Below are positions 1 to 12,867 of a stretch of 64,000 bases of DNA, piece by piece. The notes beneath the pieces are model-generated. The model had not been told where the DNA came from. It did no database searches and saw nothing but the letters and a program-made list of their open reading frames with translations. Every line of letters begins with the position of its first letter. Positions within the stretch are counted from its first letter, which is position 1. This stretch comes from Umbelopsis ramanniana AG (Eukaryota; Mucoromycota; Umbelopsidomycetes; Umbelopsidales; Umbelopsidaceae). The DNA lies in the NCBI RefSeq assembly GCF_025399195.1, contig NW_026252124.1, forward strand, positions 62,001-126,000, in the 5' to 3' direction. The translations under genes were made by a program, and so were the position numbers.

Positions 1-1
1 A

Positions 2-3000
2 GATGCATTCCAACTGCACGAAGTTCGAAAAGCATATGTTCGAATGTGCAATAACTATGTCACGCATATCATTGCTTTTCGGACATACCTGGACCGAGCC
101 ATAGTGACATGTTTCACTGGAGCCACTGTAGCGCATGTTGAAGATTTGGAAGGAGCTCATGAGGTTTGGCAAAAGCTGAAATCTTCTATAGGTGCTTGGC
201 GGCGTTGGCTTATCGAGGTGAATATTTAAGGTTCCACTATGCTATAACTAGATTTCTCTGTTCTAATCTCCTGGCATGGTAACGGTACAGAACCGGCAGA
301 CCTGCGATTTTCAATTACAAAAATTGCAGAAGACCAGAAAACGCATCGAAAGCAATTACCTCAAGCAGGTTCGGCCAAGTCGCGATTTAGAGGATTACAA
401 TCTCACCGCTGCCTCAGCCGCTGGAAGCAGTGCCATAGCCTCTCTTACCGCTCTATCGCCAAGCGATTCCGCCGCATTTCACAAGCAGAAGTTAGAGGAG
501 TTGGTAGCGACCTCTTCTAAACAAGGCTACCTGTTCAACCGCATTGTCGTTGGAAAGCCTGCTAGATATTCTTGGGTGAGAAAGTGGTTTTTCTTGCACG
601 ATGGCTGGTTTGGCTCATGCATCGTAGGAACTACAAACAAGATCAAGGGCACCATCACCGTGAATGATCGTGTTAGTGTTCTACTTTGTGATATCAAGGT
701 TGTTTCTGATCTCGACCGACGTTTCTGCTTTGAAATTGTGTGTGCCCAACAGTAAGTATTTCATTTTAAAAACGTGCTTTAGCTGTCTTTGGAGAGCTTA
801 CCTAACAATCCACTAGGCCATCTTTCATGCTGCAGGCTGAGACAGAAGAGGATATGCAGATTTGGATTACGGCTTTCAATAGCAGCAAACGACTCGCCTT
901 GGAAAATACCTATGGAGGAAATTCGAGTCCGTCAGAGAAGAATTCAGATGGGGAAAAATCAGATGCCATATCTAAGTCATTGAACTTGGTTTCGTCCAAA
1001 GCAAAGTCCACTACGGTGGTCACCACTGACGCCAGTTTCCCTTCAACTGCGACATCCACCACTATCTTACCATCTGGAGAAACCGCTACAACCACATCTA
1101 TAGTCACACCGTCCATCCAATCTTCAGGTTATTTCCCTAAAGCGGCTGGCAAGAACTTTATGAGCACTAAAACCCTCTCTACCAGTAGTTCCCTTACATC
1201 TCTTTTGGTTCGAGATGTCTCTAAAGACAACTTGCATCGCTCACCAAGTGGTTCACCCACTATTGGTTTAAATCCTATGAATACATCCGTTACAACTTTA
1301 TCAGGAAACAAGGAAGATGAATCTCGGCCTACAACCCCCGGTCAACAAAATCCTGCCGATGGACAAAATTCAACTTGGGGAATACCATGGGCTCTCGTAC
1401 CTGGAATTAACATGTTTTCCAATCCCTCGGAAGCGGGTACTGAAGCTGCAAATGGATCGTCGCCCATTGAATCGAAATCAATGGTCGTTTGGCCAGCGCA
1501 TATCGACGCAGATGTCGAAAAAGTCAATCTTAGCGGATATGATACCAGTATGGAATCCAAAAATCAAGAATTGAGGCGTCTATTTGGTGGAGTTGGCTCA
1601 GAAGAAGTTGTTGTTGATGGTAAGTAGTGAGCTTAGTAGGAACCGGTTAAAAAAAAAAATTAGAAAGTGACAGTGCATGGTAAACAGTTTGTGTACGGTA
1701 ACTAATTCCGTCCTCCTCGATCATCATTTTTTCTCCTTTGACGTATAGCTTTTCTGGCTTCTCTTCATCGGCCGGCTTCCAGCGAGAGCACCGAACCTGC
1801 CTACGACGATCCGCCTATGACTCCAGTCACACCATCAATACCAGATATACCCATCAAGCTAGATTCAGAAATCCAAGAAGTACCTCTATCCAGCTATGGA
1901 CACGCCTACACAGGAAGAGCTTTCTTAACACAGGAAACTTTCTGGTTTTACAGTTGCATGATGATGACGTGCGTTAACACGGTAAGGGCACATTTAATGG
2001 CAACGACTTGAACGTCAGCGTGTTGTCTCATACATCAAATTCTAGATTGCTGTTAAATTGAAGGACATACAATCTGTCCGCTTGGTGCGTGATCCTTCAG
2101 TAGCTGGTCACGGTAGTGGGACGAAGGACGATATTGCATTGTCCCTCACCATCAAAGAAGGAGAGGAAACCACTCAATTTGTACTGAAAACGCTTATGCA
2201 TGATGTTGAGGCTGTTGCCGAACGAATGAGACTGGCCATTGATAATGCTAAATCAGGACAAGTAAGGGAAATCTCATATTTCTGCTATTTGTAGATTTTT
2301 TTAATCCTAAACATTCAATTTATGTACAAAGGGAATGCCACTGCAAGACTTATATGACATCATCCAAAGTATTGCTGTATCGCGCAGTCGATCAAAGGAT
2401 AGTCAGCCCACTACCATCATATCAACTTCAAAAAGCGCACAAGTTCAAGGACCATCCAAAGTTTCGGCGAATGGATCTGAAGCTACCCTAGTTGATAAGG
2501 CCGCATCTAAAGACAAAAAAGAGGCAAAGGAGGCCAAACCTAAGAAAGCACCTCGAAAGACTTCTAGTGGTATCAAGCCTATGCCTGCTACTTCAGGCGC
2601 CCTTGCGGCAGCTATGATGGCGGCCACCGCAGTTGCTGGTGGTAGCAAGTTCTTTGACGAGACTCAACTAAGCAAAAAACCAGACGATACAAGTCACACC
2701 GCTTCTCCAGCGGCTGGTGTGGAATCGAGTGCAGATGTAACGGCAGATGCCTCTACGGCCAATACATCAGATGGTATGCGTAACGTGAAGCTTGATTTAT
2801 CATCCACGCTGGATATATGTAACTAATTATTTCCAAGTAGATGACTTGCCCGCTAATGTGAAAGAGCCATCGGGTCCAGTATCATGCGATTGCAAGGATC
2901 ATTTGGATAAATTAGAGGGTGAAATTGAAGTTCCTGTTTCAGCCAAGAAGTTGTTTGAGTATCTATTTTCAGATGAGCAGACCGGACCAAGCGCAAACGG

Positions 3001-4451
3001 TGGTGCATGGAACAAAATGAACACGTCCAAGGGTAATAGTGGTAAGTATGAGAAGAAACATGGCCGTGATGGAGGTGTTTTATGAAATCTAATTTTTTTT
3101 TGCTAGGGCTTTCCGTAACCAAATGGAATAACAATGGCGAAGGAAAGCCAGAGCGTGTACTCAAATATATTATGCCAGTGAACAACCCTATGGGTAAGTA
3201 TGCTGTGGTCTAACTGAAGACACATACGAAGTTTTTCTAACGACTTTACATATTGACCATTTCATGTAGTCAAAGTAAAGGATACTGAAGTTGTGGAAAC
3301 ACAAACCATTGTCAAACAAGATAGTCACTTGTAAGTGTTTCATAGGTTTCTACCGTTTGCTTACATTTCATTGTTTACTGACTCCACTTTGTTTTCTGAA
3401 TGCAGATGCTATGTAGTGACTGCCTCGACCAAGACTGCACAACTACCATATGCCGATGCTTTCGTACCCTGCCTCCGGTTCTGCATAACATGGGTCAGTA
3501 AGAAAAAGTGTAAGCTGACTTGTCATATCGGCGTCAAATGGCTCAAGAGTATCATGGTTAAAAGTAAGGCCAAACATTCTCTGGTTTATGATGGTGATGG
3601 ATTCATGCTAATGATTGAAATATAGGTATGGTGAACAAGGCTGCTCTGAAGGGTATGGGGGATACGATTGCTGCTTTACTTCCTATCGTGAAGGCGGATG
3701 CACAAAAACTCGGCCAGCCAGCAGGAAAAGTTTCGGGTGGAGACCTGGACATGAAGGAAGATGTAACGGCTCAGACATTAGCGACGGACAATGTGAAAGG
3801 CAAAGAAGAAGCAGCAAATAAAAAGGTTGTTCAAGAGAGCGCGTTCTTCTCTTGGATGCCTAGCCTCCATGGGTTATCGATTCCTCAAATGGCCATGGCC
3901 GCTCTTGTCCTAACTTTATTAATATGGCGCTGGCAAGCGTCTGCCCCAAGCGACAAGAACAGCCTGCAGTCGCAAGTAGTTTATTCCCGAGCAGTGTACC
4001 TTCAAGACATTGAAAAGGAATTAATTAATACGAATCCTGCCCTAAGCGCTTCACAAAGGTAGAATGGTTACTTTATTTCAACTTGCATATTGAATCACTC
4101 CACTAACTATGAACCCGGAGCAGTGTGGACATGTTTTTGCAGTCTAGACCAACATTTGCGGATACCCCAGGTGCCAATGGCACCCTCGCCCAAAAAGCAT
4201 CAACTTGGTTTACTTCTTACCATCGACATTTTGCGTATGAGCTCTCTTTCACCCGAGAGAGAATAGGATTGCTTCGATACGATGTAATGGTTATATTCCA
4301 AACTCTCAACAATATTGAGAAGCGGCTTTTGGAAACAGAATATGTGAATTGGTTACTGGATGGTCAATTACGATGTGCGTCAGAGGAACCGGGCGAGAGC
4401 AGTAAGACCTCTTGCAAAACGGTGGAGGATCAGCTAGCAAAGTACATATAA
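2..4451 (+). CDS. BAR-PH-GRAM-VASt sterol-transfer protein (Sip3/Ysp1, Lam1/Lam3 type), 5' partial
   Basis: Twelve exons fit one frame: 2-217, 291-751, 817-1619, 1749-1981, 2046-2261, 2332-2773, 2841-3041, 3107-3193, 3270-3330, 3406-3563, 3626-4058, 4124-4451, giving about 1212 visible residues; the start lies left of the window. The first exons read as the end of a BAR-like helical domain, followed by a PH domain ending in EDMQIWITAFN (about residue 235). A Ser/Thr-rich linker, a GRAM-like segment (exons 4-5), a Lys/Ala-rich linker and a VASt/StART-like domain (from EGEIEVPVSAKKLFEYLF to the exon 10 region) follow. A membrane helix (MAMAALVLTLLIW, near 3890-3930) and a short helical tail end the protein. 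Family knowledge: Lam/Ysp1-Sip3 proteins sit at ER-plasma membrane contacts and carry sterols. Domain order is seen; sterol transfer is inferred. Which yeast paralog is closest cannot be told. Confidence 0.85.
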
Positions 4452-4579
4452 TGCAGCTTTTCAAAATGTAGAGAACAGCTGCCATAGCATTTTTTTTTAT
4501 CTTATTACAAAAGTTAGGTCAATAAAATTTTGAATCAACATTACTTTTGCGACATCACCTGAATCAGAAAATAGAAAGT

Positions 4580-5983
4580 ATGAGGGAGACGCCGTCGAAT
4601 CAGTTGACTGATATAGAGAAGCAGAACTTGGATGAAATCCCAGGCTCAGAACGACACTTTGTCAATATTCATTTCTTTCATGAAGCGAGCATTATGCTAG
4701 ATCTGTAAGTTGTCATTCTCAGTTCCACAATGCAGCGATTGGATTCCACCAACTGAACCCCCAACTCAAACAGACCAATAAAAACTGCAGCGACAGCAAT
4801 AATATACCAACAAAGGTTCAAGAAATTCATGGCGAGTCGAAGAAAGAATCCAGTTGGAGAATCTAACGACCATGCTATAAGCGTCAACCTCGCGCTGGAT
4901 CGCGATGACGAGGTGAGCCCTGCTGTTCGGTATAAGTATCAGCTTGTGTATGTCTAATGAAATTTTTGACAGCTGCTAGCTACAACATGCTTGCATTTGG
5001 CTTGTAAGGCGACAGAGGTGGTTCGCAAAATTCGAGATGTTATCAATGTGTGCTATAGGTAAAGCATGTTTGCAGCCTGTACTGTAGTGAAGACACCACT
5101 GTAACATTATTGGTTTTCCAGACTTGTACATCAAAGCGACAGTATATTGGAAATTGATGAAGTGAGTGGACATTTGAAAGCATAATCATATAGCGCCGAT
5201 CAGTGACCTCCTTTGTGCTGACAATGAGCTTTAAAGTATTACTATAGACTTCGAACCTCGTTAACAACTAGCGAATTAATACTCACCCGAGCCTTGGGAT
5301 ACAATTTGGATGTGGATCTACCTTTCGCCTTTGCTCTCAAAGTGCTAAAGGGAATGGGATGCGTTCCCATTTTCATGGAAGATGAGAACGACCAACGCCT
5401 TTGGCATACAGATATATCACGGAATGGCCGGTCGGCGAATGAAGGACTCCCAGACAAGCAGGTCTTACAAAATGCCATTAGCCGATATTTTGAGGAGGAC
5501 CTTGATGTCGACCTTACATTAGTAGCTCGGTTAACCTGGGTATATGTTTGGGATAGGTGAGTACAAAACTGGATTGAATCTTACAAAGTGTACAGTATTA
5601 AACCATATGAACTTCTGTAGCATATGCTATCCATCTATTGCTCTCGAATATGACTCGTACTCTATCGCCTTAGCTTGCATTTATTTGGCTGTTCGTTCAG
5701 CCGGAGCGTCACTGCCAATGGAATTATTCCAGGTAATGTTTGATACAAAACCAATAACGTATTTCTATGTCGTATTAAAAAACGCTGTTCTCATGACTTC
5801 TATATTAGTGGGTTCGCTTTTGGGGAGATGCTCATAATGTCACCATTCAATCTATGAAAGGTCAGTAGAGTAACTAATGTTAAACGTATAATAATACTAT
5901 TTTCTCACATTGACAATTTCATATTAGCTGCTTTGACCACCATCATTACAGTGCTTAACCATTTACCCAATGAAACCGCATAA
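4580..5983 (+). CDS. CCNQ: Cyclin Q (cyclin M/FAM58-type), probable CDK10 partner
   Basis: Eight exons (4580-4704, 4774-4912, 4973-5058, 5122-5161, 5237-5556, 5621-5732, 5809-5860, 5928-5983) encode 309 aa. The first cyclin box shows TAATAIIYQQRF, then LATTCLHLACKATE and IRDVINVCYR, matching the human CCNQ pattern around RTRDIINVSNRYF. The second box shows SELILTRALGYNLDVDLPF and, later, SYSIALACIYLAVRSAG and WVRFWGDAHNVT. In animals CCNQ activates CDK10, which phosphorylates ETS2; the fungal role is not known to me. A second acceptor at 5246-5247 would run into a stop, so the acceptor at 5235-5236 was chosen. It could be assigned to the wider cyclin L/K/T group, but the IRDVINV block favours CCNQ. 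Confidence 0.8.
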
Positions 5984-6466
5984 TAAAAAACTTGGTGTCA
6001 TTGGCGGGATACTTTCAAAAGACGCAATTTCATTGGCTATTGGCATGTGCGGGTGTGTGTGTTTTTTTTTTTTTGAATTGAGCTTTCACCCAAGCAGTCA
6101 TCATCGAGACTGTCTTGTCTGTGACTCTTTCTCTTCGCCGTCCAAGTGCGCAACCCGCTATTGTAAAAAAAGAGCGTCGAGTAAGTAGTCCCAAGCTGAC
6201 TTTTTTATGCTCTATCGTCGACGAAAGGTTTACGCGCGAACAACGTGCGAAATGGAGTATCATTTACTGAGCCCTTGAAATGATGGTTGTTGATGAATCA
6301 GCAACTTCCATTCGGCTCTTCTCTACTCTGCACAGAAGCGCTTGACCTTTTCGTAGACCTTCTCATATGCTGCTGTATTCACTAAAGCACACATTTTGTC
6401 CCTCCTTATTTATCTTAGCAGCCTATCCCTAGCAATTTTCCAGATTTATCATATCTTGGCGTGTCC
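5984..6466. other. Intergenic: CCNQ 3' end and promoter of the DUF3020 gene
   Basis: No supported gene. Holds a T-run near 6062-6074 and a pyrimidine-rich stretch before the next start. The short open frames here have no recognisable protein features. Confidence 0.6.
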
Positions 6467-7872
6467 ATGACCCACGTAGGAACCGAAGCCCAACAACCAA
6501 CTTCATTAGATACTACCTCCCATCAAAATCAAATGGAAGCTGTTTTTGGCGAATCTTATCCTTTTACGTCAAATGACCAAGAAAGAGACCAAGCAACCAC
6601 CCAAGCTGAACTCGTTGCTGCTGCGGTTGCTGCTGCTGCTAACAGCACAAATGGCACAAGCAACTACCATACGTTAGTAGCCTCCGCTGACTCAAGCAAC
6701 GACAACGTCATCGCTACTGCGACCGCTCAGAAAATGGAAGATGTCACTCATACCACAGAATTGGTTAAACGAGAGCTGGCAAACCAAAAGGTAAGGAATG
6801 AATCATTTTCTGTGTGAGGATTATTTTCCGCATACCATCCATTCTCTAGTGAGGCTGCTTCAGTTGCGTTCGTCGATTTTTTTATTTTTATTTTTTACAT
6901 GCAATTTGATTACATATGTAACGAAATATGCATCTTATGTAGGTTAGAGCTGAAAACAGAGAGCGCAAAAAGAGATGGAGAGAACAAAACGAAGACAGAA
7001 GTATGTCATACCTTGGTGTTATTCTTTAAACGTTGTCGTTACTGACTTGCTTTATCCCAGACAAGGATAACGATTTGCGATGCCGCGTAAATAAGAGAGC
7101 AAACCGGTTATTCGGAAAGGCAGAAAGTGCGAACAAAAATCAGTGGATACAAGCTGAATTTGCAAAGCGACAGCGAAAAAGACAAGAGAAGGAGCGTCGG
7201 AAAACAGCTGTCAATGGTGCTATTGGCGCAGGCACATCTGCATCAAGCGTGAATTCGTCAAACGATTATCAATCACCAAATTCCATGGCTTCATTTACTC
7301 CAGCTCAACTTGAGGCATTACAGCAACAAGGCTCAGAGCTTTTCGCCATGGTTAGCAACAATCTCCCGCCTCTGTCACCCACTACGGCTGCTAAGTTGCT
7401 ACAATCCAACCTTGCCGTTGTCCTTAGTAAGGCCGACAAGAACGACCCAAATGCAACAGCTGCTGCTGCCGCTGCTGTCTTGCAAAGTCCTCATTTCTTG
7501 CAATTAAATCAGCTCTTATCACAGCAATCCGCTGAGGCTGCTCAATATACCTCGGTAACTATCAACGTGTAACTTACTTTGTGTAATTTTCACTAGTAAC
7601 TTACACCTCATCTCGTTCAGGATATCCCCACTTCAAATGCTGACACCAAGCCCGAAACCATGGACTATAAACTTTCGCTTGATCAGATTGATAATAGCAG
7701 TAATGCGGAAGGTTCAAGTGATGGCAAAGGAGGAAGCTCCATCAATGACCAAGAAGGTAAATCATCTGCAGAGCAGACAGAAACCGGCAAGTCAGCTAAC
7801 GGTCAAGGTGGAGACTACCCTATGGACGCGGTCATGACTCTGATGCAACTGAACGCCGGCTGGCGGCAGTAA
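6467..7872 (+). CDS. DUF3020 domain protein (fungal basic-domain, putative nuclear regulator)
   Basis: Four exons (6467-6790, 6943-7000, 7061-7554, 7621-7872) give 375 aa. The start is the ATG at 6467, the first in-frame ATG. Residues 1-108 are acidic and Ala/Thr-rich with an alanine run. Residues about 109-175 form the conserved core: NRERKKRWREQNEDRNKDND, then LRCRVNKRANRLFGK, a WIQAEFAKRQRKR stretch and KERRK. This matches the fungal DUF3020 family, which carries a basic helix like DNA-binding or nuclear-targeting segments. The remainder is low complexity (Gln, Ala, Ser, Asn) with another Ala run near residue 300, as in transcription regulators. A nuclear regulatory role is inferred; no DNA target can be read from the sequence. 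Confidence 0.8.
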
Positions 7873-8240
7873 ACAGAGAAACAGAAGTCCAACCATATTG
7901 TGAAAGGACGGGATGCCTTTACGATGTACAGCTTCAAAAAAAAAAAATTCTTGCTTGATGTTCTCAAAGTTTTTCTTTTATTCCTGGCCCGTTTGTCTTT
8001 TACAAATTATGTTATTCTAAATCAAGCTTAAATACTCGTATGCCGAAAAGATATTTGTGTGTGCTGTTTTGGTTATTTTTTTGACTCTATTCAGTGAATC
8101 AATCCACCTTTGAAAAGCTATACTGTCATTTGGTGATTGCATGTGGCGCATGTGGCTGGTGGACGTGCACATCAATTCGCTGTTCAGGGTCAGCGCAATC
8201 TGCTCTCATTTTGGTCTACCATTCTCTTCAAAGGATCGGC
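7873..8240. other. Intergenic: 3' UTR of DUF3020 gene and COG1 promoter
   Basis: An A-run near 7937-7947 lies just after the stop. The rest is AT-rich with no gene signal; the frame open upstream of COG1 lacks an ATG before 8241. Confidence 0.6.
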
Positions 8241-11200
8241 ATGAAATCGCCATCTATCACAGATGAAACTAGTGCTGAAGATCTGTTCACTCAGATGAGT
8301 GTGTATGAGCTCAGGGGCCTGGAGAGAAAGACCAGGCAAGTGACATTCGATGCAGTTATCCGGGAAATTCAATGACTTTTCTACAATGCTGACAACCCAT
8401 GCAGAGCCGAAATCGAGGAAAAGAAACAGGAGCTACGCTCCATGGTCGGGTAAGGACTCATAACATATGCTTATCTTTACAAGTTTGCCATTGCTGATAT
8501 GGATCACGTACGCTTTTTCACTCTACAGTGAGCAGTATCGCGACTTGATATCCGCTGCCGACGCCATCGTTTCTATGAAAAAAGCCGCCCATGCCGTCCA
8601 GTCGAAGTTTGATTTAATGCAGGTTGCATGCGATGTAGATACCATTCACCAGAAAACGACCAAAATCAAACCTGGAAACGACAGTGGCGAGGACAGTGAG
8701 TGCCTTTGATGTCAAATTAGCTGTGGCCAAAAAAGCATATTGACTAATCGAGGATTTAGATGAAAAAAAGAGGTACCTTTACGTGTCAGCAGCTCAGATG
8801 AAGCTTTTGGTTGATGTACCGGAGCAGGTAATGTCAGCATGAACCTCGCACGATTTCGGCTTTTTGCATAACACTAATAAGTCGTACAACTTTTTGATCC
8901 ACCATAAGATCTGGCATGCATTGGAAAACGACCTTTATTTGGAGGCAAGCAGACTTTTCTTATTAGCCAAAATGGTATACAAAAACCTTCAGATTGAAGA
9001 AGATGTTCCATTTGTCGTGATAGTAAGTACGAATTGGAAATTGTGCTCTTGAGCGGTATGTCGTTGAGATCTAATCTCTTCTCTCCAAAGAACACCTTCC
9101 CTGTAGTTCAAAAGCAATGGGATGCCATTAGCCAATTTAAACTTCACATCATTCAAAGAGCTGAAAATCACCTAAAGAATACTAGCTGTGGCGCCCAGGT
9201 AAAGATAGCACGTTCAGTATGGGACGCTAGTTGTAAAGATGCTAATACCACTTTCACCAGGTTGTAACAGAATCATTGTTGTCACTGATGATGCTGGACG
9301 ACGCGACTTTGAAAGATAGTTTTCAAAAGCTTTTGAGTATGCGTATGGCGGCATTGACCGCTACTGTAGAAGTTCCTAAATCAAAAACCACCAATACATC
9401 TCAGCCAAAAGCGCATATCATGCAACAGCTACACGGTGCAGTTCAGCTCATAAAGCAAGTCATCACCCAAGTTTGGAGCATCTTCATCTTAAAAACTTCA
9501 TCTTTGGACCAGCCCTCTCATACAATGCCCAAAGATACAGAGCTCTCTGATAATTTCATATCATCGTACGTCAGACAATTACAACGAACTTTTTCCATCC
9601 AACCCATCGAAAATGCAGATCAATTATATCTCCAAAGCTTGGGAATTGGATCCCCAGCCAGCTGTACACAACCTGCCATTTCGCGTATCTATTCTCCAAA
9701 CACGAATGTGCATCTATTGGTACGATATCTACCTGAATCCATACAAAAATATACACCCTATATCAACCTTTTTGGCGAAGACAGAGATGCGATGCGACTA
9801 GAGTCTGTTCAGCAAGATGTTAGTCATTGGTTGAAAATGTCAACCGACCTATTGACGGAGAAAATCGCACAATTATTGACCGAATGCGCCGATATCAAGA
9901 CATTGCTGGATGTACGACAGTCAGTTTGGGAGGCTCTGATAGATGATGAAGTCGCCACTAATAGCCAAGCGACAGTTGCAAATGATAGTCATGTGTGGGT
10001 TTCTGCTTGTCGAGCACTGTTTGGAAAGCCTCTCTCTATATGGCACACTATTTTGAAAGCACCATTCAATCAGCGGTTGGAGGCCCTCATTGACGAACGT
10101 ACGAAATTAATCAAAAGCCAAGCTGATGTCCTCTCGGATTATCTTGCAGAGAACCTTAAGGAGTATGCGAACGGTAAAACTTCATTACTTCTAAATTGAA
10201 TCTTGAATGGTTGAGCTCGTGTTTTGACCTTGGTGTATTCTTTTACTCAGAGTCGGATCTAGGCTCATATATTTGGTCATCGCAACCAAAAGCCAAAGAG
10301 CATGGAAGACGAGGAGAACAGCAGAGTGCTTATGGATTCGTACTTCCACCTATCACCTCTACCATTGACATTGCCAAGCTGAAACAAAATGTCAAGAACT
10401 GTGCTTCATGTTACCCGCCAACTTGCCGAAAAATGCAAGAGAGCTTTGATAAAGCCATCAGGAATACCTTGAGTGATTATCAAAGTATCGGTGCGGCGCT
10501 AGATACCTTTACAGAAAAGACAGACATGCCATCCTCCACCATAACGTCCTTGTTCTCATGTTCAAAGTAAGTATCACAACCTTTGGTTAGCGCTGTGCCA
10601 ATGTGGATGCATACTAAATGACATCTTTCTTCAAAAATAGGGATACTCAATACTATCTGAAATACCATCATGGTAAATGCATTACGGCTGTCACTGAATA
10701 CGTTGAGCGAACGTTAGAGATGCTTTCATCTTTCAGTAAAGAGGCAATAGAGAGCGATCAGGGTCAGTGTTTGAACGCATGGTCAACTTTCATAACAGCA
10801 GCGAACAAATGTCTTAAGTATTATGTTACAGATGGCGCAAGGAGTCAAGTCATATTCCTTGGTCGATTAGCTCGTTGCATCGGACTTTCCTCGGAGGACC
10901 TACTTATTGCATTCACTCATAAGACACCCCACAATGGGTTGCAATATACTTTAGGACTGGATAGTTATGCAGATAGAGGTCAGTACCCATCCCAGATTTG
11001 AATCCATATGTCCCTATGCTTATCTATGTGGTTGAACAGTGCAAGCCTACTTGGATACTCAGAACAAGTTTATTTCTATATACCACGCCGCTAATGAATT
11101 GTGGTCCGAATATTGCGCGGCCGAATTTGGCCGGAAATTGATACACATGTTGGAGGTTGAGCAGTGGAATGAGCTGAACACCACTGCCGTATTATGGCAA

Positions 11201-12073
11201 AGTAAGCTTGGCGTTTCCGATGCCATACTGTATTCATCATTATTTTATCTCTAACCGACTTACCTTTTACCTACCTACCTAGCAATGCAAAATGCTGGTG
11301 ATGCTGAGGGTATGCGGCTACCAGCATATGCGACCAATGCACTCATAGAAGCACTTTTGGCCGTTTGTAAAGAGATCCACTCTGCTCACAGTGGCACGCT
11401 TGATGAGGTAAGACCACGGACATTACATAGGCTGTGTCGGCGTGGAAGTTGAAATAGAGTGCTAAATTAAGCTATTGTTAACACAGACGAGCGTTAATAT
11501 GCTGTGCTCTAAATTATTGGAAACTACGAAGGTCAACTACGAGACTATGTTGGCTGAGTTTCTGGCTGACGAGAACAAATTGACGGAAAAAGGTGCTTTG
11601 CAATTGTTATTCGATCTACAATTCCTCTCCAAGCTGCTTCAGAGCAGCACTGGATCCGACCCTCTAAAGACGGTGCTCAACCAAGTGAAGTCAAAGGTAA
11701 GATTTTTTAAGACATTATGTGGACTTGAGGATGGCTTGTTAACACACTGATACGCTTCTCCATAGATTGATCCTATCAATATGAGGGTCTTCCAACCGTT
11801 CATCACCACCAATATCGAACGTAATTATAGCAAATGCGCAGTTATGCTTGGTTTATTATTTCCTTCATCAAGACGACCAGCATCCATGTAAGTCTTTACT
11901 TTATGATCCAATGCGCTACGTAGTCCCGCACTAAATTTTTTCTTCGCAGTACTCGAAAGCATGCTAGTAGCACATCTGAGCTTCCCAATATATTACCAGC
12001 AGCAGAGCAAGTTCCACGCTTTGCATTGTTACCCATTGGACATCAAACCTCTTCCATTCTACATCGTTACTAG
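8241..12073 (+). CDS. COG1: Conserved oligomeric Golgi complex subunit 1
   Basis: Fourteen exons (8241-8335, 8405-8449, 8529-8695, 8760-8827, 8909-9022, 9091-9198, 9261-10173, 10251-10566, 10641-10978, 11040-11201, 11283-11407, 11487-11696, 11766-11887, 11950-12073) encode 968 aa. The N-terminus is diagnostic of COG1: AEDLFTQMSVYELRGLE, then RAEIEEKKQELRSMVGEQYR and DLISAADAIVSM, and later VPEQIWHALENDLYLEASRL. The C-terminus (RFALLPIGHQT) fits a COG1 end. COG1 belongs to lobe A of the COG tether, which catches retrograde vesicles at the Golgi and keeps glycosyltransferases in place. The first intron (8336-8404) begins GCAAGT, a GC-AG intron; a GT donor there would break the frame. Confidence 0.92.
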
Positions 12074-12612
12074 ACTTCATGAAGAAAAGAATATCAAGTG
12101 TACTTTACTCGCCCCCTGTACAAAACGAAGAATAAAATTCACGATAGCATACCATTATGCTTGCTCAAAGGCGATATGACGAATTGATGTTACAAGTAGG
12201 ATTGAATTGGACATATACGAATAAACACATAATATTTGTCAAGAAAAGTATTAAAGTAGTTGCATTGCGCATATGCCCAGCAGAGAGTACATTTTTGCAA
12301 AACTGAGGTACACAGAAATGTACACCAGTGCTATATTCACCATCCGATTTATTACTAGGAAGTCAGCTGGGGGGAAAAGCCGGTGCAATAATGACCCAGC
12401 GCCGTGAATTCTTGACATCTATCAAAGTATTTGCTATTCCCACTTCTTTCGTGTACAAGAATTATCATGACATGGGTCGTATCATAATTGCAAACCTAGC
12501 TAAGGGAGTTCGTCAACACACGAGCTCACCTTAATAATTGCCACAAACGTTGATATATATTTTCTGAATTCATTTTCCCTCCATTCCTCTCACTTTTCCT
12601 TTCATACTAATC
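12074..12612. other. Intergenic: COG1 3' UTR and promoter of the small secreted peptide
   Basis: No convincing gene. A TATA-like TATATATTTT sits at 12554-12563, about 50 nt before the peptide start at 12613. A 68-codon frame at 12328-12534 looks random. Confidence 0.6.
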
Positions 12613-12867
12613 ATGATCTGCTCACGCCTTGTTTCCTTTGTCGTCATCGCATTTGCCGTCGTTGCATCTGCCGCTTTCCCCGAAAGAAAAATCGAGGAAC
12701 ACGCAAGTATGGTTTTTGAGCCTTGCTGCCGTAATAGGGTATGGTACTGACACTCATCAATGCGATGGTTTTAATCAGTTTGCAGTCAAAACGCTGTGTG
12801 CAGCAAGGGTCTTTACTGCCGCAGATACAATGGCGCTGTTTACGGCACCTGCGAAAAGCCTTTCTAA
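12613..12867 (+). CDS. Small secreted cysteine-rich peptide (60 aa)
   Basis: Two exons (12613-12706 and 12779-12867) with a 72-nt GT-AG intron give a 60-residue protein. Residues 1 to about 21 are a classic signal peptide: a basic n-region, then VSFVVIAFAVVASAA. The mature part of about 39 residues has four cysteines spaced C-x5-C-x5-C-x10-C (ICSQNAVC, KGLYC, GAVYGTC), enough for two disulfides, and is Lys/Arg/Tyr-containing. A TATA-like box lies 50 nt upstream. I recognise no family; it could be an effector, an antimicrobial peptide or a wall-associated peptide. The join is supported because it is the only combination that keeps a cysteine-rich frame open to a stop. The next gene downstream, chitin deacetylase, is convergent. 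Confidence 0.6.

Noticed and set aside
5246-5247. Alternative acceptor in the cyclin Q gene
   Set aside because: In the required phase it meets a stop after seven codons, while the acceptor at 5235-5236 keeps the cyclin box.
12328-12534. 68-codon open frame before the secreted peptide
   Set aside because: No features; start lies in AT-rich 3' UTR-like sequence.
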